From the NCBI GenBank assembly GCA_947501105.1, contig CANMUP010000001.1, forward strand, positions 372,001 through 436,000: a stretch of 64,000 nt of DNA. The letters run 5' to 3'. A program made the translations under genes and the position numbers. The DNA comes from an uncultured Flaviramulus sp. Its GTDB lineage: Bacteria > Bacteroidota > Bacteroidia > Flavobacteriales > Flavobacteriaceae. Below, in pieces: positions 35,710-44,805 of this stretch (position 1 is its first letter; each line of letters begins with the position of its first letter). The notes below the pieces were generated by a model. It did not search any database and was not told where the DNA came from. It saw only the letters and a list, made by a program, of their open reading frames with translations.

Positions 35710-36948
35710 CTATGACGACACTGTTTCGCAGTATTTTGAAGGCGTTAAACTTGTTTCTTTTTTAAATGCTTTAAAAAAAGTAGATTTTGATTTATATCCT
35801 AAATCAAAGGCTAGTTGTTCCATCTTTATGAATGAATCCTTTTCTGCTAGTCTCTTTTTTGCTTCAGAAATCCTATAATGATTGCTAATTTGAAAAAAGG
35901 AACTCTTAAGCTCTTCATTTAATATTTGTGAGATATGATGTGTGGATATTCCCGTTTTTTCCGCTAATGTTTTTAGTGAAAAATCTGAGTTTAAAAATAT
36001 TTTCTCGTTTTCTAATAACGATTTTATCAATTGAAGTTTTTGAACTTTGTATTCTTTACTTAAAGAAGATCTACTGTACTTTTTAGCGTTTAGCTTAAAA
36101 AAATCAGGGTTTAATAAGATAAATACTGTAAGCAAGTACATAATTATAGTTCCTAAAAAATCAGAAGAAAATTTTGGAAATGGACTAGTAAAAAAGACTT
36201 TTCCATTTACGACACCCCCGTGAGACAAAAATATAACTACGGATGATATTAGTATAATACCATTTATATAGATGACCCATCTGAATTTTTGTCCAGAAAC
36301 AAATGATGCTTTTTTAAAGTTAACAAATGTTTTATAGAGAGCAGAGCAGCAATAAATTAATAAATGAAGTGATATTAATTCTACAACAACCCATCCTTGA
36401 ATATTCCATGGATCAATTGAAAAATTGGCAGTAGCGTCAATCAAATCTATGTTTTGATGAAAGCCAGTAACGTATATATTGTACTTATAAGCAGCAGATT
36501 GTAAGAAAAAATTAAAAGAATATAAAAAATAGAATCCAAAAGCAACAAAATGTAACATTTTAGTTTTTAGTCCAGTTTTTTGACCTAATTGAGATAGTAC
36601 ATAAAAATAAGTTAATGGGCCTAAAAGAAACAGAAACGGCGTCGAGATGTTTAGAATATGTGGATGCTTAGACATAAATCCAGATCTTAAAAACAAAGAT
36701 TCTATCATGATAATAGTTATAACACAAACAATAAAAATTATAGGCTTGTGCTCTATAAATCGTTTTTTGGTAGCAAATAAATATATGATAACTACTGCTT
36801 GAACCAACCCAAATAGAATTACTATTGAAATACCATCAAAACTTACTAAATCTTGCACTATGAGGTGAATTATTTTGAATAATATGCAATGTAGTAGAAT
36901 TTTTAGAATTATAAAAAGAAGTGAATAATAGTGATAATTTTGGCACAT
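35710..36948 (-). CDS. membrane-embedded AraC-family transcription regulator
   Basis: The 412-residue protein has seven or eight membrane helices (to about residue 275) followed by an AraC-type HTH domain: FSLKTLAEKTGISTHHISQI, then LAFDLGYKSKSTFFKAFKKE with the usual ending TPSKY. Such proteins sense at the membrane and bind DNA with the tail. The first 30 residues are odd; GTG at 36858 would give 382 residues starting near QDLVSFDGISIVILFGLVQ, which looks more like the family. It is 91 bases upstream of the serine hydrolase gene, which it may regulate. Confidence 0.87.
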   Translation of the reverse strand: MCQNYHYYSLLFIILKILLHCILFKIIHLIVQDLVSFDGISIVILFGLVQAVVIIYLFATKKRFIEHKPIIFIVCVITIIMIESLFLRSGFMSKHPHILNISTPFLFLLGPLTYFYVLSQLGQKTGLKTKMLHFVAFGFYFLYSFNFFLQSAAYKYNIYVTGFHQNIDLIDATANFSIDPWNIQGWVVVELISLHLLIYCCSALYKTFVNFKKASFVSGQKFRWVIYINGIILISSVVIFLSHGGVVNGKVFFTSPFPKFSSDFLGTIIMYLLTVFILLNPDFFKLNAKKYSRSSLSKEYKVQKLQLIKSLLENEKIFLNSDFSLKTLAEKTGISTHHISQILNEELKSSFFQISNHYRISEAKKRLAEKDSFIKMEQLAFDLGYKSKSTFFKAFKKETSLTPSKYCETVSS

Positions 36949-37058
36949 CTTTTGGGGCTTAGTTTGTTAGAATAAATTTATGGTTCAGAGATACCTCTGC
37001 ATATAGGATGATATAATGTCTCCAAAAACAAATTCACTACTAAATAAACTAGCTTATT

Positions 37059-38438
37059 ATGAATCCAAAAACAATTTTATCTATCTTATTTTTATTTGCA
37101 AGTATAGGCATCAATTTTGCTCAGCAAAATGAAGAATGCAAAACAAAGCTTTCAATTTCTCATGTATATACAAAAGCAAATAATTATGATTCGGCTTATG
37201 AATCATGGCTATTTGTAAAAAATGAATGTCCAAAATTGAGTATTGCTATTTATACAGATGGTGAAAAAATATTAAACCATAAAATTAAAAAATCTGAAGG
37301 CATTGAAAAAAAAGAATTTATCGAAGACATGCTAATTTTATGGAAAAAGCGCAGTGAGTATTTTGGAAATAAAACACCAAACGGAAAATATGCTGCTAAA
37401 GCTTGTCAATTAATGTATGATAATAAAGAGATTCTCGAAAAGACCAATGAAGAATTATACGCTTGTTTTGATGCAACTTATAAGATTGACAAAAAAACAT
37501 TTACTCATCCTAAAAGTTTATACACTTATTTTTCTTTAATGGTTGATTTGTTTGATGCTGGTAAAAAACCAGAAAAAGAGTTATTTAACAAACATGATGA
37601 TATCGTTGAAAAAATTGAAGATGAAGTTAAAAACTACTCTAGCAATTTAAATGAGCTAATAATAAAGGAGGAGGAAGGAGCACTATTGACAAAAACAGAG
37701 AAAGGACATAAAAGACAATATGAGAGTTATCTCCTGAATTATGATTTAATTTCTAAAAATATAGATAGCAAAGTTTTTATTAGAACGAATTGTAAAAACC
37801 TGATCCCTCTTTATACTAGAGATTTTGATGCACATCAAAACGACTCCATTTGGTTAAAGCGTGCAGTAAACAGGATGTATTATAAAAAATGTACTGAAGA
37901 TGAATTATATGAGAAACTAGTAAAGGCATACGATAGGGTAGCGCCATCTGCGGAAACCAAACTTTATATTGTAAGGATTTTAATTAAAAAGGGAAAAATT
38001 TCAGAGATAGGTAAGTACTTAAGTGAAGCATACGACTTAGAAACAGTTCCTTTTGAAAAAGCAGATTTAGCACATAAAATTGGCTTAATTCTTAAGGGAG
38101 AAGGGAAGTATAGTCAAGCAAGAAAATATTTTAGAAACTCCATAAAGTTAAACCCGTCCAATGGGAAACCTCATTTAGCAATTGCAGTAATGTATGCAAA
38201 TAGTGCCAACGACTGCGGAGATACTATCTTTAATAAAAGAGCTGTTTATTGGTTAGCGGCAAAGGAAGCTAGAAAAGCATCTCGAGACCCTACCTTAAAA
38301 AAAGAGGCAGCTCAGTTTGTTGCAAGATATGAAGCACAAGCGCCAAGTAAGGAGGATATATTCAAATGTGCATGTTCTGGTAAAGTAATCAAAATTGGTT
38401 GTTGGATTAGAGCTTCAGTAATTGTTCCAAAAATTTAA
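37059..38438 (+). CDS. secreted tetratricopeptide-repeat protein, unknown role
   Basis: The 459-residue product has a clear signal peptide (1-21, ending NFAQ) and helical repeats. TPR units are best seen at YTKANNYDSAYESWLFVKN (about 35-55) and GEGKYSQARKYFRNSIKLNP (about 350-372). The C-terminus contains CACSGKVIKIGCW and may form a disulfide. It is periplasmic or surface-exposed. Similar proteins of Flavobacteriia are uncharacterised. It is divergent from the AraC-type regulator and ends in a hairpin terminator. Confidence 0.8.
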   Translation: MNPKTILSILFLFASIGINFAQQNEECKTKLSISHVYTKANNYDSAYESWLFVKNECPKLSIAIYTDGEKILNHKIKKSEGIEKKEFIEDMLILWKKRSEYFGNKTPNGKYAAKACQLMYDNKEILEKTNEELYACFDATYKIDKKTFTHPKSLYTYFSLMVDLFDAGKKPEKELFNKHDDIVEKIEDEVKNYSSNLNELIIKEEEGALLTKTEKGHKRQYESYLLNYDLISKNIDSKVFIRTNCKNLIPLYTRDFDAHQNDSIWLKRAVNRMYYKKCTEDELYEKLVKAYDRVAPSAETKLYIVRILIKKGKISEIGKYLSEAYDLETVPFEKADLAHKIGLILKGEGKYSQARKYFRNSIKLNPSNGKPHLAIAVMYANSANDCGDTIFNKRAVYWLAAKEARKASRDPTLKKEAAQFVARYEAQAPSKEDIFKCACSGKVIKIGCWIRASVIVPKI

Positions 38439-38463
38439 TATAAAACAGGTTTTAAAAATTGAT

Positions 38464-38498
38464 AAAGCCTTGCTGAGAAATGCGGGGCTTTTTTTAGT
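38464..38498 (+). terminator. terminator of the TPR gene
   Basis: AAAGCCTTGC pairs with GCGGGGCTTT (two G-U wobbles) and is followed by a run of T. Confidence 0.75.
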
Positions 38499-38650
38499 TT
38501 GTAACAATCTAAAAATCAAACTTGTATTTTAATTTTATATTCTTTCCAAATTATATATATTTGTTTTGTGGAAAAAAATTGAGGGATCATTTTTTTAATT
38601 CATATAATTTAATAGAGAAAAGTACGTTTTCTAGTAAGTTATCTTAAAAC

Positions 38651-38692
38651 AAAATATTGCATTTCATCGATAAAATATTGCATTTCATAGAT
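38651..38692 (+). repeat. tandem 21-bp duplication
   Basis: Two adjacent copies of AAAATATTGCATTTCATnGAT differ at a single base (C or A). They end 28 bases before the -33 box of the next gene and may be an operator or a slippage product. Confidence 0.8.
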
Positions 38693-38720
38693 GTTTTTTA
38701 ATGAAAAACAGTATATTTGT

Positions 38721-38750
38721 TTTGCTAACTCGCTTTTTTTTATACATTTG
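38721..38750 (+). promoter_or_regulatory. Bacteroidota-type promoter of the PID-CTERM-like gene
   Basis: TTTG at 38721-38724, an 18-base spacer, then TACATTTG at 38743-38750: both boxes match the consensus exactly. Transcription should start near 38754-38757, almost on the ATG at 38758. Confidence 0.6.
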
Positions 38751-38757
38751 CGTACCA

Positions 38758-38958
38758 ATGACGATACAAAATAAAAGAATATTTGCCTCAATCTTATTTG
38801 TATTAATAAGTTTTGTGTGTGTTGCCCAAGGTGGTACACCTGCGCCCCCACCTCCTTTGCCACCGCCCCCACCGGGGACTCCAATTGATGGAGGATTACT
38901 TGCTGGTGCTTGTTTTGCGTTATTTTATGGAGCTAAAAAACTACTGAAAAAAAGCTAG
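38758..38958 (+). CDS. small PID-CTERM-like protein with proline tract
   Basis: From ATG 38758 the product is 66 residues: a signal peptide (ILFVLISFVCVAQG), a proline-rich linker (PAPPPPLPPPPPGTP), the PIDGG signature, a second membrane helix (LLAGACFALFYGA) and a basic tail (KKLLKKS). This tripartite end matches the PID-CTERM sorting-signal class I know from Flavobacteriia. It would be exported and tethered or processed; the role is unknown. ATG 38701 would place a second hydrophobic segment in front and would overlap the promoter, so I reject it. Confidence 0.75.
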   Translation: MTIQNKRIFASILFVLISFVCVAQGGTPAPPPPLPPPPPGTPIDGGLLAGACFALFYGAKKLLKKS

Positions 38959-39558
38959 TTATTTGTTAAAGAAGTTCGATTCTAAGAGCTTTGTAACGTA
39001 TTTTCCTAAAACATCAAACTCTAAATTTACTACGGTTCCAATTTTAAAGGTATTAAAATTAGTATGCTCATATGTATAAGGTATAATGGCTACACTAAAA
39101 CTATCTTTTTTTGAGTTCACAACCGTTAAGCTAGTTCCGTTAATAGTTATTGAGCCCTTTTCAATAGTTAAGTTCTTTAATTTAGAATCATAATTAAAAG
39201 TAAACACCCAACTTCCATTATCCTCTTCAATGTTGGTGCAAACAGCAGTTTGATCGACATGACCTTGCACAATATGCCCATCAAGCCTATCGCCCAGTTT
39301 CATAGCGCGTTCAAGATTCACATTGTCATCAACTTTCAAAGTTTCTAAATTAGTTTTGTCTAAGGTTTCTTTGATAGCGGTAACCGTGTATTCATCATCA
39401 TTAATATTAACAACAGTTAAACAAACCCCGTTATGCGAAACGCTTTGATCTATTTTTAATTCGGAAGAGATTGAACTCTTTATTGAAATATGAAGATTAT
39501 TTAATTCTTTATTTAAATAGGTAATAACACCTACATCTTCAATAATTCCTGTAAACAT
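38959..39558 (-). CDS. ribE: riboflavin synthase, alpha chain
   Basis: The enzyme dismutates two 6,7-dimethyl-8-ribityllumazines to riboflavin. The 199-residue protein has two lumazine-binding repeats: MFTGIIEDVGVI...SVSHNGVCLTVV in the first half and HIVQGHVDQT...KGSITINGTSLTVV in the second. Its stop abuts the end of the PID-CTERM-like gene, which is convergent. It is divergent from pdxA. Confidence 0.96.
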   Translation of the reverse strand: MFTGIIEDVGVITYLNKELNNLHISIKSSISSELKIDQSVSHNGVCLTVVNINDDEYTVTAIKETLDKTNLETLKVDDNVNLERAMKLGDRLDGHIVQGHVDQTAVCTNIEEDNGSWVFTFNYDSKLKNLTIEKGSITINGTSLTVVNSKKDSFSVAIIPYTYEHTNFNTFKIGTVVNLEFDVLGKYVTKLLESNFFNK

Positions 39559-39732
39559 AATATTATCTGTTTATTTGGTTAAATTTGCCATACCTAATAA
39601 ATTTCAAAAGAAGCGATATTAGTTTGAAACATTTTTTATTTCAGATGAATAAAAAAGAATCAAATATAATAGCTTGTTTTGATGTTTGTTTAGTATAAAA
39701 ATCAAAATTACGAACAAAAGTTGTCATTTTTT

Positions 39733-40779
39733 ATGAAGAAAGCAGAAAATATAATTGTAGGGATATCTATAGGAGACTTAAATGGTATTGGTGGCGAAAT
39801 TGTTTTAAAAACATTTGAAGATAATAGAATTTTAGATTTTTGTACACCAGTAATTTTTGCTTCTGCTAAAACTATGGGGTTTTTAAAAACGCATTTTAAA
39901 TCGACAATAAATTTAAATAACATTAATAATATAGAGCAATTAGCGCTTGGCAAGGTTAATGTATTTAATTGCTGGAACGAACATGTAGAAATAGAATTTG
40001 GAAAAGAAGATGTTAAAATTGGAGAACTTGCTATAAAATCATTAGAAGCTGCGACTAAAGCATTAAAAAATAATACTATAGATGTTTTGGTAACTGCACC
40101 AATTAACAAACATAATATACAATCTGAAGTATTTAGTTTTCCAGGACATACCGATTATTTGGCAAAAGAATTAGAAGGAGAAAGCTTGATGTTTATGGTA
40201 AACGATACTTTAAGAGTAGGATTGCTAACAGATCATGTTCCTGTAAAAGATATTGTAGAGCATATATCGGAAGAATTAATTATTAAAAAGGTAAATACCG
40301 TTTATAAATCTCTTGAGAAAGATTTTAAAATAAGAAAACCCAAAATTGCCGTTTTAGGTATTAATCCTCATACAGGTGATAATGGAGTAATTGGTAGTGA
40401 AGATGATGATGTGTTAAGACCGACACTTGAAAAAATTAAAAATGAAGGCAAACTAGTTTACGGACCTTATGCAGCCGATAGTTTTTTTGGGTCTAATAAT
40501 TATAAAAATTTTGATGCCATTATAGCGGCATATCACGACCAAGGGTTAATACCTTTTAAAACATTATCTTTTGGGCAAGGTGTTAATTATACAGCAGGTT
40601 TAAATAAAGTCAGAACGTCTCCAGACCACGGCACCGCATACGAAATAGCAGGAAAAGGGGTAGCTGATGAAAACTCATTTAAAGAAGCTATGTTTACTGC
40701 CATAAAGATATTTAGAAACAGGTTTGATTACGAGCAACTTACTTCAAATCCGTTAAAAAAAGCACCAAAAAAGATGTAA
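39733..40779 (+). CDS. pdxA: 4-hydroxythreonine-4-phosphate dehydrogenase
   Basis: PdxA carries out an NAD-dependent oxidative decarboxylation in the DXP-dependent vitamin B6 pathway. From ATG 39733 it is 348 residues; TTG 39721 is a less likely start. Landmarks are ISIGDLNGIGGEIVLKTF, the metal-site His in FPGHTDYLAKEL, LGINPHTGDNGVIG, AAYHDQGLIPFK and TSPDHGTAYEIAGKG. It is upstream of the yceD-rpmF-fabH cluster but separated by a recognisable promoter. Confidence 0.96.
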   Translation: MKKAENIIVGISIGDLNGIGGEIVLKTFEDNRILDFCTPVIFASAKTMGFLKTHFKSTINLNNINNIEQLALGKVNVFNCWNEHVEIEFGKEDVKIGELAIKSLEAATKALKNNTIDVLVTAPINKHNIQSEVFSFPGHTDYLAKELEGESLMFMVNDTLRVGLLTDHVPVKDIVEHISEELIIKKVNTVYKSLEKDFKIRKPKIAVLGINPHTGDNGVIGSEDDDVLRPTLEKIKNEGKLVYGPYAADSFFGSNNYKNFDAIIAAYHDQGLIPFKTLSFGQGVNYTAGLNKVRTSPDHGTAYEIAGKGVADENSFKEAMFTAIKIFRNRFDYEQLTSNPLKKAPKKM

Positions 40780-40802
40780 ACAAAAAAATGTTTATAAGTA
40801 GA

Positions 40803-40831
40803 GTTGTGTAAATAAAAAAGTTATATATTTG
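40803..40831 (+). promoter_or_regulatory. promoter of the yceD-rpmF(-fabH-acc) cluster
   Basis: GTTG at 40803-40806 (one mismatch to TTTG), a 17-base spacer and TATATTTG at 40824-40831 (exact). The ATG of the first gene is 22 bases further on. Confidence 0.55.
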
Positions 40832-40853
40832 CAGGCTCAAAATAGATGTGATA

Positions 40854-41393
40854 ATGAAGCCATTGAAAGAGTTTACAATTCCATTTGTAGGGTTAAAGAT
40901 AGGTAAGCATCATTTCGAGTATAAAATTGAGCAAACGTTCTTTGAGCATTTTGAGTATGAGGAGTTTAATAATGTAAACATTCAGGTTGATGTTGAATTA
41001 GAAAAGAAAACAACATTACTAGAATTACATTTTAAAGCTTCAGGGTATGTTAATATTAATTGCGATTTAACAAACGAGCCATTTAATCAAACTATTGAAA
41101 ATGAATTTGATTTAGTGGTTAAATTTGGAGATGAATATAATGATGAAAACATTGATATTCTAATTGTTCCTCATGGAGCTTACGAGATTAGTGTCCAACA
41201 ATATATATACGAATTAATTGTGCTTTCTGTACCAATTAAGCGTGTACACCCTGGAATTGAAAATGGGACATTAAACTCAGAAATACTTGAAAAACTAGAA
41301 GAATTAAGCCCAAAGCTTAAAGAAAATAAAGACACTGACGAGGAAATTGACCCTCGATGGAATACATTAAAGAAATTATTAACGGATAAATAA
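40854..41393 (+). CDS. YceD/DUF177 family protein
   Basis: The 179-residue protein matches DUF177: an N-terminal beta region (KEFTIPFVGLKIGKHHFEY), a middle with NINCDLTNEPFNQTIENEF and an acidic C-terminus ending DPRWNTLKKLL. YceD proteins precede rpmF in most bacteria and have been linked to rRNA metabolism. Here rpmF follows after 8 bases. The Cys-x-Cys-type metal site of some members is reduced to a single Cys. ATG 40854 is preferred over GTG 40848. Confidence 0.9.
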   Translation: MKPLKEFTIPFVGLKIGKHHFEYKIEQTFFEHFEYEEFNNVNIQVDVELEKKTTLLELHFKASGYVNINCDLTNEPFNQTIENEFDLVVKFGDEYNDENIDILIVPHGAYEISVQQYIYELIVLSVPIKRVHPGIENGTLNSEILEKLEELSPKLKENKDTDEEIDPRWNTLKKLLTDK

Positions 41394-41401
41394 TATAAAA
41401 A

Positions 41402-41605
41402 ATGGCACATCCTAAAAGAAAAATCTCTAAAACAAGAAGAGATAAAAGAAGAACACATTATAAAGCAACTGCGCCACAGATTGCTACATGTCCAACAACT
41501 GGTGAAGCTCACTTATACCACAGAGCACATTGGCATGAAGGAAAACTATATTACAGAGGTCAAGTTTTAATTGACAACTCTGAAGAAGTAGAAAACGTAG
41601 CATAA
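41402..41605 (+). CDS. rpmF: 50S ribosomal protein L32
   Basis: The 67-residue protein opens [20 protein letters not shown] as L32 does, with [15 protein letters not shown] in the middle. The usual zinc CxxC is reduced to one Cys. That suggests a zinc-independent form, common in Bacteroidota. A strong hairpin follows, so the fatty-acid genes may be partly uncoupled. Confidence 0.98.
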   Translation: MAHPKRKISKTRRDKRRTHYKATAPQIATCPTTGEAHLYHRAHWHEGKLYYRGQVLIDNSEEVENVA

Positions 41606-41625
41606 GTATTATGCACGCATATTAT

Positions 41626-41653
41626 AAAACGCTCACCTGTGAGCGTTTTTTTT
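41626..41653 (+). terminator. terminator after rpmF
   Basis: AAAACGCTCAC pairs with GTGAGCGTTTT around a 2-base centre and is followed by T's. It could be a full terminator or an attenuator before fabH. Confidence 0.88.
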
Positions 41654-41786
41654 ATGATATGTGTTTTCTAAAAGACAAAAACGTATAATTTGTGTGTTAT
41701 TAAGCTAAAATTTAGTAGTTTTCACGAAATTTTGAACGTTTTTGTCCAATTTTAATGTTTTTTTTGGTCAAATTAACTATAAAGTT

Positions 41787-42782
41787 ATGAGTAAAACCTC
41801 AGCGGCGATTACAGCTGTAGGCGCATATGTGCCAGAATATGTATTAACCAATCAGATTCTTGAAACTATGGTTGATACTAATGATGAATGGATAACCAGC
41901 AGAACAGGGATAAAAGAACGTCGTATTCTTAAAGACGAAGGCAAAGGCACCTCTTTTTTAGCAATCAATGCAGCTAAAGATCTTATTAAAAAAAGAGGAA
42001 TAGATCCCAAAGATATAGAACTTGTTATTGTTGCAACAGCAACACCAGATATGAAGGCAGCGTCAACTGCGGCTTTTACGGCGAGTAATATTGGTGCAGT
42101 TAATGCGTTTTCTTTTGATTTAGACGCTGCTTGCTCAAGTTTTCTTTTCGGAATGTCAGTTGCAGCCAAATATATAGAATCAGGAAATTATAAAAATGTA
42201 CTTTTAATAGGGGCCGATAAAATGTCTTCAATGATTAATTATAAAGACAGAGCCACGTGCATTATTTTTGGAGATGGAGCTGGAGCAGTCTTGTTTGAAC
42301 CAACAGAAGAAAATGTAGGATTAAAAGATGAGTATCTTAGAAGTGATGGAACAGGTAGAGAATTTCTACAAGCTACCTACGGAGGTTCATCGTTTCCAAT
42401 AACACCAGAAGCACTAGAGAAAAGCGCTCATTGTGCATTTCAAGAAGGAAGAACAGTGTTTAAAAACGCGGTGTTTAATATGGCAGATGCCACAGAAAAA
42501 ATTTTAAAACGCAATAGTTTAACTAAAAACGACGTTGCTTGGTTAGTAGCACATCAGGCTAATAAACGTATTATTGATGCTACGGCCAACAGAATAGAGT
42601 TGGAAGAAGAAAAGGTAATGATGAATATACATAAGTACGGTAATACAACATCAGCTACCTTACCCTTACTTTTAAATGATTATGAATCACAATTAAAGAA
42701 AGGAGACAATTTAATATTTGCCGCTTTTGGAGGCGGATTTAATTGGGGGTCTATTTACTTAAAATGGGCATATAATTCATAA
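41787..42782 (+). CDS. fabH: 3-oxoacyl-ACP synthase III
   Basis: FabH starts fatty-acid synthesis by condensing acyl-CoA with malonyl-ACP. The 331-residue protein has the nucleophile Cys in DLDAACSSFLFG, His in WLVAHQANKRI and Asn in HKYGNTTSATLPLLL. I chose ATG 41787 because it gives MSKTSAAITAVGAYVP; the open frame extends to 41742 but adds no homologous residues. accB follows after 28 bases. Confidence 0.96.
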   Translation: MSKTSAAITAVGAYVPEYVLTNQILETMVDTNDEWITSRTGIKERRILKDEGKGTSFLAINAAKDLIKKRGIDPKDIELVIVATATPDMKAASTAAFTASNIGAVNAFSFDLDAACSSFLFGMSVAAKYIESGNYKNVLLIGADKMSSMINYKDRATCIIFGDGAGAVLFEPTEENVGLKDEYLRSDGTGREFLQATYGGSSFPITPEALEKSAHCAFQEGRTVFKNAVFNMADATEKILKRNSLTKNDVAWLVAHQANKRIIDATANRIELEEEKVMMNIHKYGNTTSATLPLLLNDYESQLKKGDNLIFAAFGGGFNWGSIYLKWAYNS

Positions 42783-42810
42783 AACTAACCACTAACTAAT
42801 AAGCAAAATT

Positions 42811-43296
42811 ATGGATATTAAAGAAATTCAAAATTTAATTAAGTTTGTTGCCAAGTCTGGTGCTAGCGAAGTTAAATTGGAAATGGATGATATAAAAATC
42901 ACTATTAAAACGGGGTCAGAATCTGATACTACGATTGTGCATCAAGTTCCGGCTACTCAAATACCTCAAGTAGCGGCAGCTCCTGTAGTAGTTGAAGCTA
43001 GCGCACCAGTTGCTGCTCAGCAACCAGCTGCTCCAGATGCAACAGAAGACTCAAAATATATAACTATAAAATCACCAATAATAGGAACGTTTTATAGAAA
43101 GCCATCACCAGATAAGCCTTTATTTGTTGAGGTAGGACAAACTATTGCTGAGGGTGATGTATTGTGTATTATTGAAGCTATGAAACTTTTCAATGAAATA
43201 GAATCTGAAGTTTCAGGAAAGGTAGTTAAGATATTAGTTGATGACTCTTCGCCTGTAGAATTCGATCAACCATTATTCCTAGTAGATCCATCATAA
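42811..43296 (+). CDS. accB: biotin carboxyl carrier protein of acetyl-CoA carboxylase
   Basis: The 161-residue protein has an N-terminal helix, an Ala/Pro/Val-rich flexible linker (about 50-78), and a biotinyl domain whose target lysine is in [12 protein letters not shown]. It carries carboxybiotin between the biotin carboxylase encoded next and the carboxyltransferase, which is not in this window. Confidence 0.96.
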   Translation: MDIKEIQNLIKFVAKSGASEVKLEMDDIKITIKTGSESDTTIVHQVPATQIPQVAAAPVVVEASAPVAAQQPAAPDATEDSKYITIKSPIIGTFYRKPSPDKPLFVEVGQTIAEGDVLCIIEAMKLFNEIESEVSGKVVKILVDDSSPVEFDQPLFLVDPS

Positions 43297-43371
43297 CCAA
43301 ATTTAAAATTCCAAAATACAATTCCTAATTTATAGGGGTTTGGAATTTGAGATTTTAAATATTTAAAAGTT

Positions 43372-44724
43372 ATGTTTAAAAAAATATTAATAGCCAATAG
43401 AGGAGAAATAGCATTACGTGTTATTAGAACCTGTAAAGAAATGGGCATTAAAACCGTAGCGGTATATTCTACCGCAGACGCAGAAAGTTTACACGTTAAG
43501 TTTGCCGACGAAGCTGTTTGTATAGGCCCACCGGCAAGTAGTGAGTCATATTTAAAAATGTCTAATGTTATAGCTGCTGCGGAAATAACTAATGCAGATG
43601 CTATTCATCCTGGATACGGATTTTTATCTGAAAATGCTAAGTTTTCTAAAATTTGCGAAGAGCATGATATTAAATTTATTGGCGCTTCGCCAGAAATGAT
43701 TAATAGAATGGGAGACAAAGCCAATGCTAAATCTACTATGATTGCAGCTGGCGTACCTTGTGTTCCTGGAAGCGAAGGCGTTATTGAATCTTTTGAAGAA
43801 TGTGAAAAAATAGCAATAGAAACAGGTTACCCAGTTATGCTTAAAGCATCAGCTGGAGGAGGCGGAAAAGGGATGCGAGCTGTTTGGAACCCCGAAGATC
43901 TTAAAGATGCTTGGGATTCTGCACGTCAAGAATCTAAAGCAGCATTTGGGAATGACGATATGTATATGGAAAAGCTTATTGAAGAGCCAAGGCATATTGA
44001 AATTCAAATTGTTGGAGATTCTACTGGTAAAGCATGTCATTTATCTGAAAGAGATTGCTCAATTCAGCGTCGTCATCAAAAATTAACTGAAGAAGTTCCT
44101 TCTCCATTTATGACTAACGCGCTTCGTAAAAAAATGGGAGACGCTGCTGTAAAAGCATCAGAATATATTAAGTATGAAGGTGCAGGAACAGTAGAGTTTT
44201 TAGTAGATAAGCACAGAAACTTCTACTTTATGGAAATGAATACACGTATTCAAGTAGAGCACCCAATAACAGAGCAAGTAATTGATTTTGATTTAATAAG
44301 AGAGCAAATTCTTGTGGCTGCAAAAGTGCCAATTTCAGGTAAAAATTACACACCAAAATTACACTCCATTGAATGTCGAATAAATGCCGAAGACCCGTTT
44401 AACGACTTTAGACCATCACCAGGAAAAATAACAACTTTACATGCTCCTGGCGGTCATGGTGTCCGTTTAGACACTCATGTTTATGCAGGGTACTCTATTC
44501 CTCCAAATTATGATTCTATGATTGCAAAGTTAATTACAACGGCGCAAACCAGAGAAGAAGCCATTAACAAGATGAAACGTGCTTTAGATGAATTTGTAAT
44601 TGAAGGCATCAAAACCACCATTCCATTTCATAGACAATTAATGGATCATCCAGATTATTTAGCAGGAAATTATACTACTAAATTTATGGAAGATTTTGTA
44701 ATAGAAAAACAAATTGAAGAATAA
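43372..44724 (+). CDS. accC: biotin carboxylase subunit of acetyl-CoA carboxylase
   Basis: AccC uses ATP and bicarbonate to carboxylate the biotin on AccB. The 450-residue ATP-grasp protein shows [19 protein letters not shown], the glycine loop [31 protein letters not shown] and [18 protein letters not shown]. Length is normal. The cluster ends here with a strong terminator. Confidence 0.97.
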   Translation: MFKKILIANRGEIALRVIRTCKEMGIKTVAVYSTADAESLHVKFADEAVCIGPPASSESYLKMSNVIAAAEITNADAIHPGYGFLSENAKFSKICEEHDIKFIGASPEMINRMGDKANAKSTMIAAGVPCVPGSEGVIESFEECEKIAIETGYPVMLKASAGGGGKGMRAVWNPEDLKDAWDSARQESKAAFGNDDMYMEKLIEEPRHIEIQIVGDSTGKACHLSERDCSIQRRHQKLTEEVPSPFMTNALRKKMGDAAVKASEYIKYEGAGTVEFLVDKHRNFYFMEMNTRIQVEHPITEQVIDFDLIREQILVAAKVPISGKNYTPKLHSIECRINAEDPFNDFRPSPGKITTLHAPGGHGVRLDTHVYAGYSIPPNYDSMIAKLITTAQTREEAINKMKRALDEFVIEGIKTTIPFHRQLMDHPDYLAGNYTTKFMEDFVIEKQIEE

Positions 44725-44732
44725 ATAATAGG

Positions 44733-44763
44733 ACTCCGAAAGCAATTTCGGAGTTTTTTTTTA
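44733..44763 (+). terminator. terminator after accC
   Basis: ACTCCGAAA pairs perfectly with TTTCGGAGT around GCAA, followed by nine or more T's. Confidence 0.92.
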
Positions 44764-44805
44764 ATTTAGATTTTTTAATCTAAAAAAGCCAAGGCACTAA
44801 AACTT

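Larger units (their letters stand above)
38439..38757. other. 319-base non-coding gap before the PID-CTERM-like gene
   Basis: It holds the terminator of the TPR gene, a TATATTTG promoter-like box at 38556-38563 with no assigned gene, a tandem 21-bp duplication (38651-38692) and the promoter at 38721-38750. The ORF opened by ATG 38701 is not preferred as a start. Confidence 0.5.

Noticed and set aside
35621-35878. Plus-strand reading frame between the serine hydrolase and the AraC-type regulator
   Set aside because: It overlaps the coding ends of both genes on the other strand and has no signal or domain.
38639-38884. Minus-strand reading frame over the PID-CTERM-like gene
   Set aside because: It runs antisense to the promoter, the signal peptide and the proline tract, and its product has no recognisable feature.
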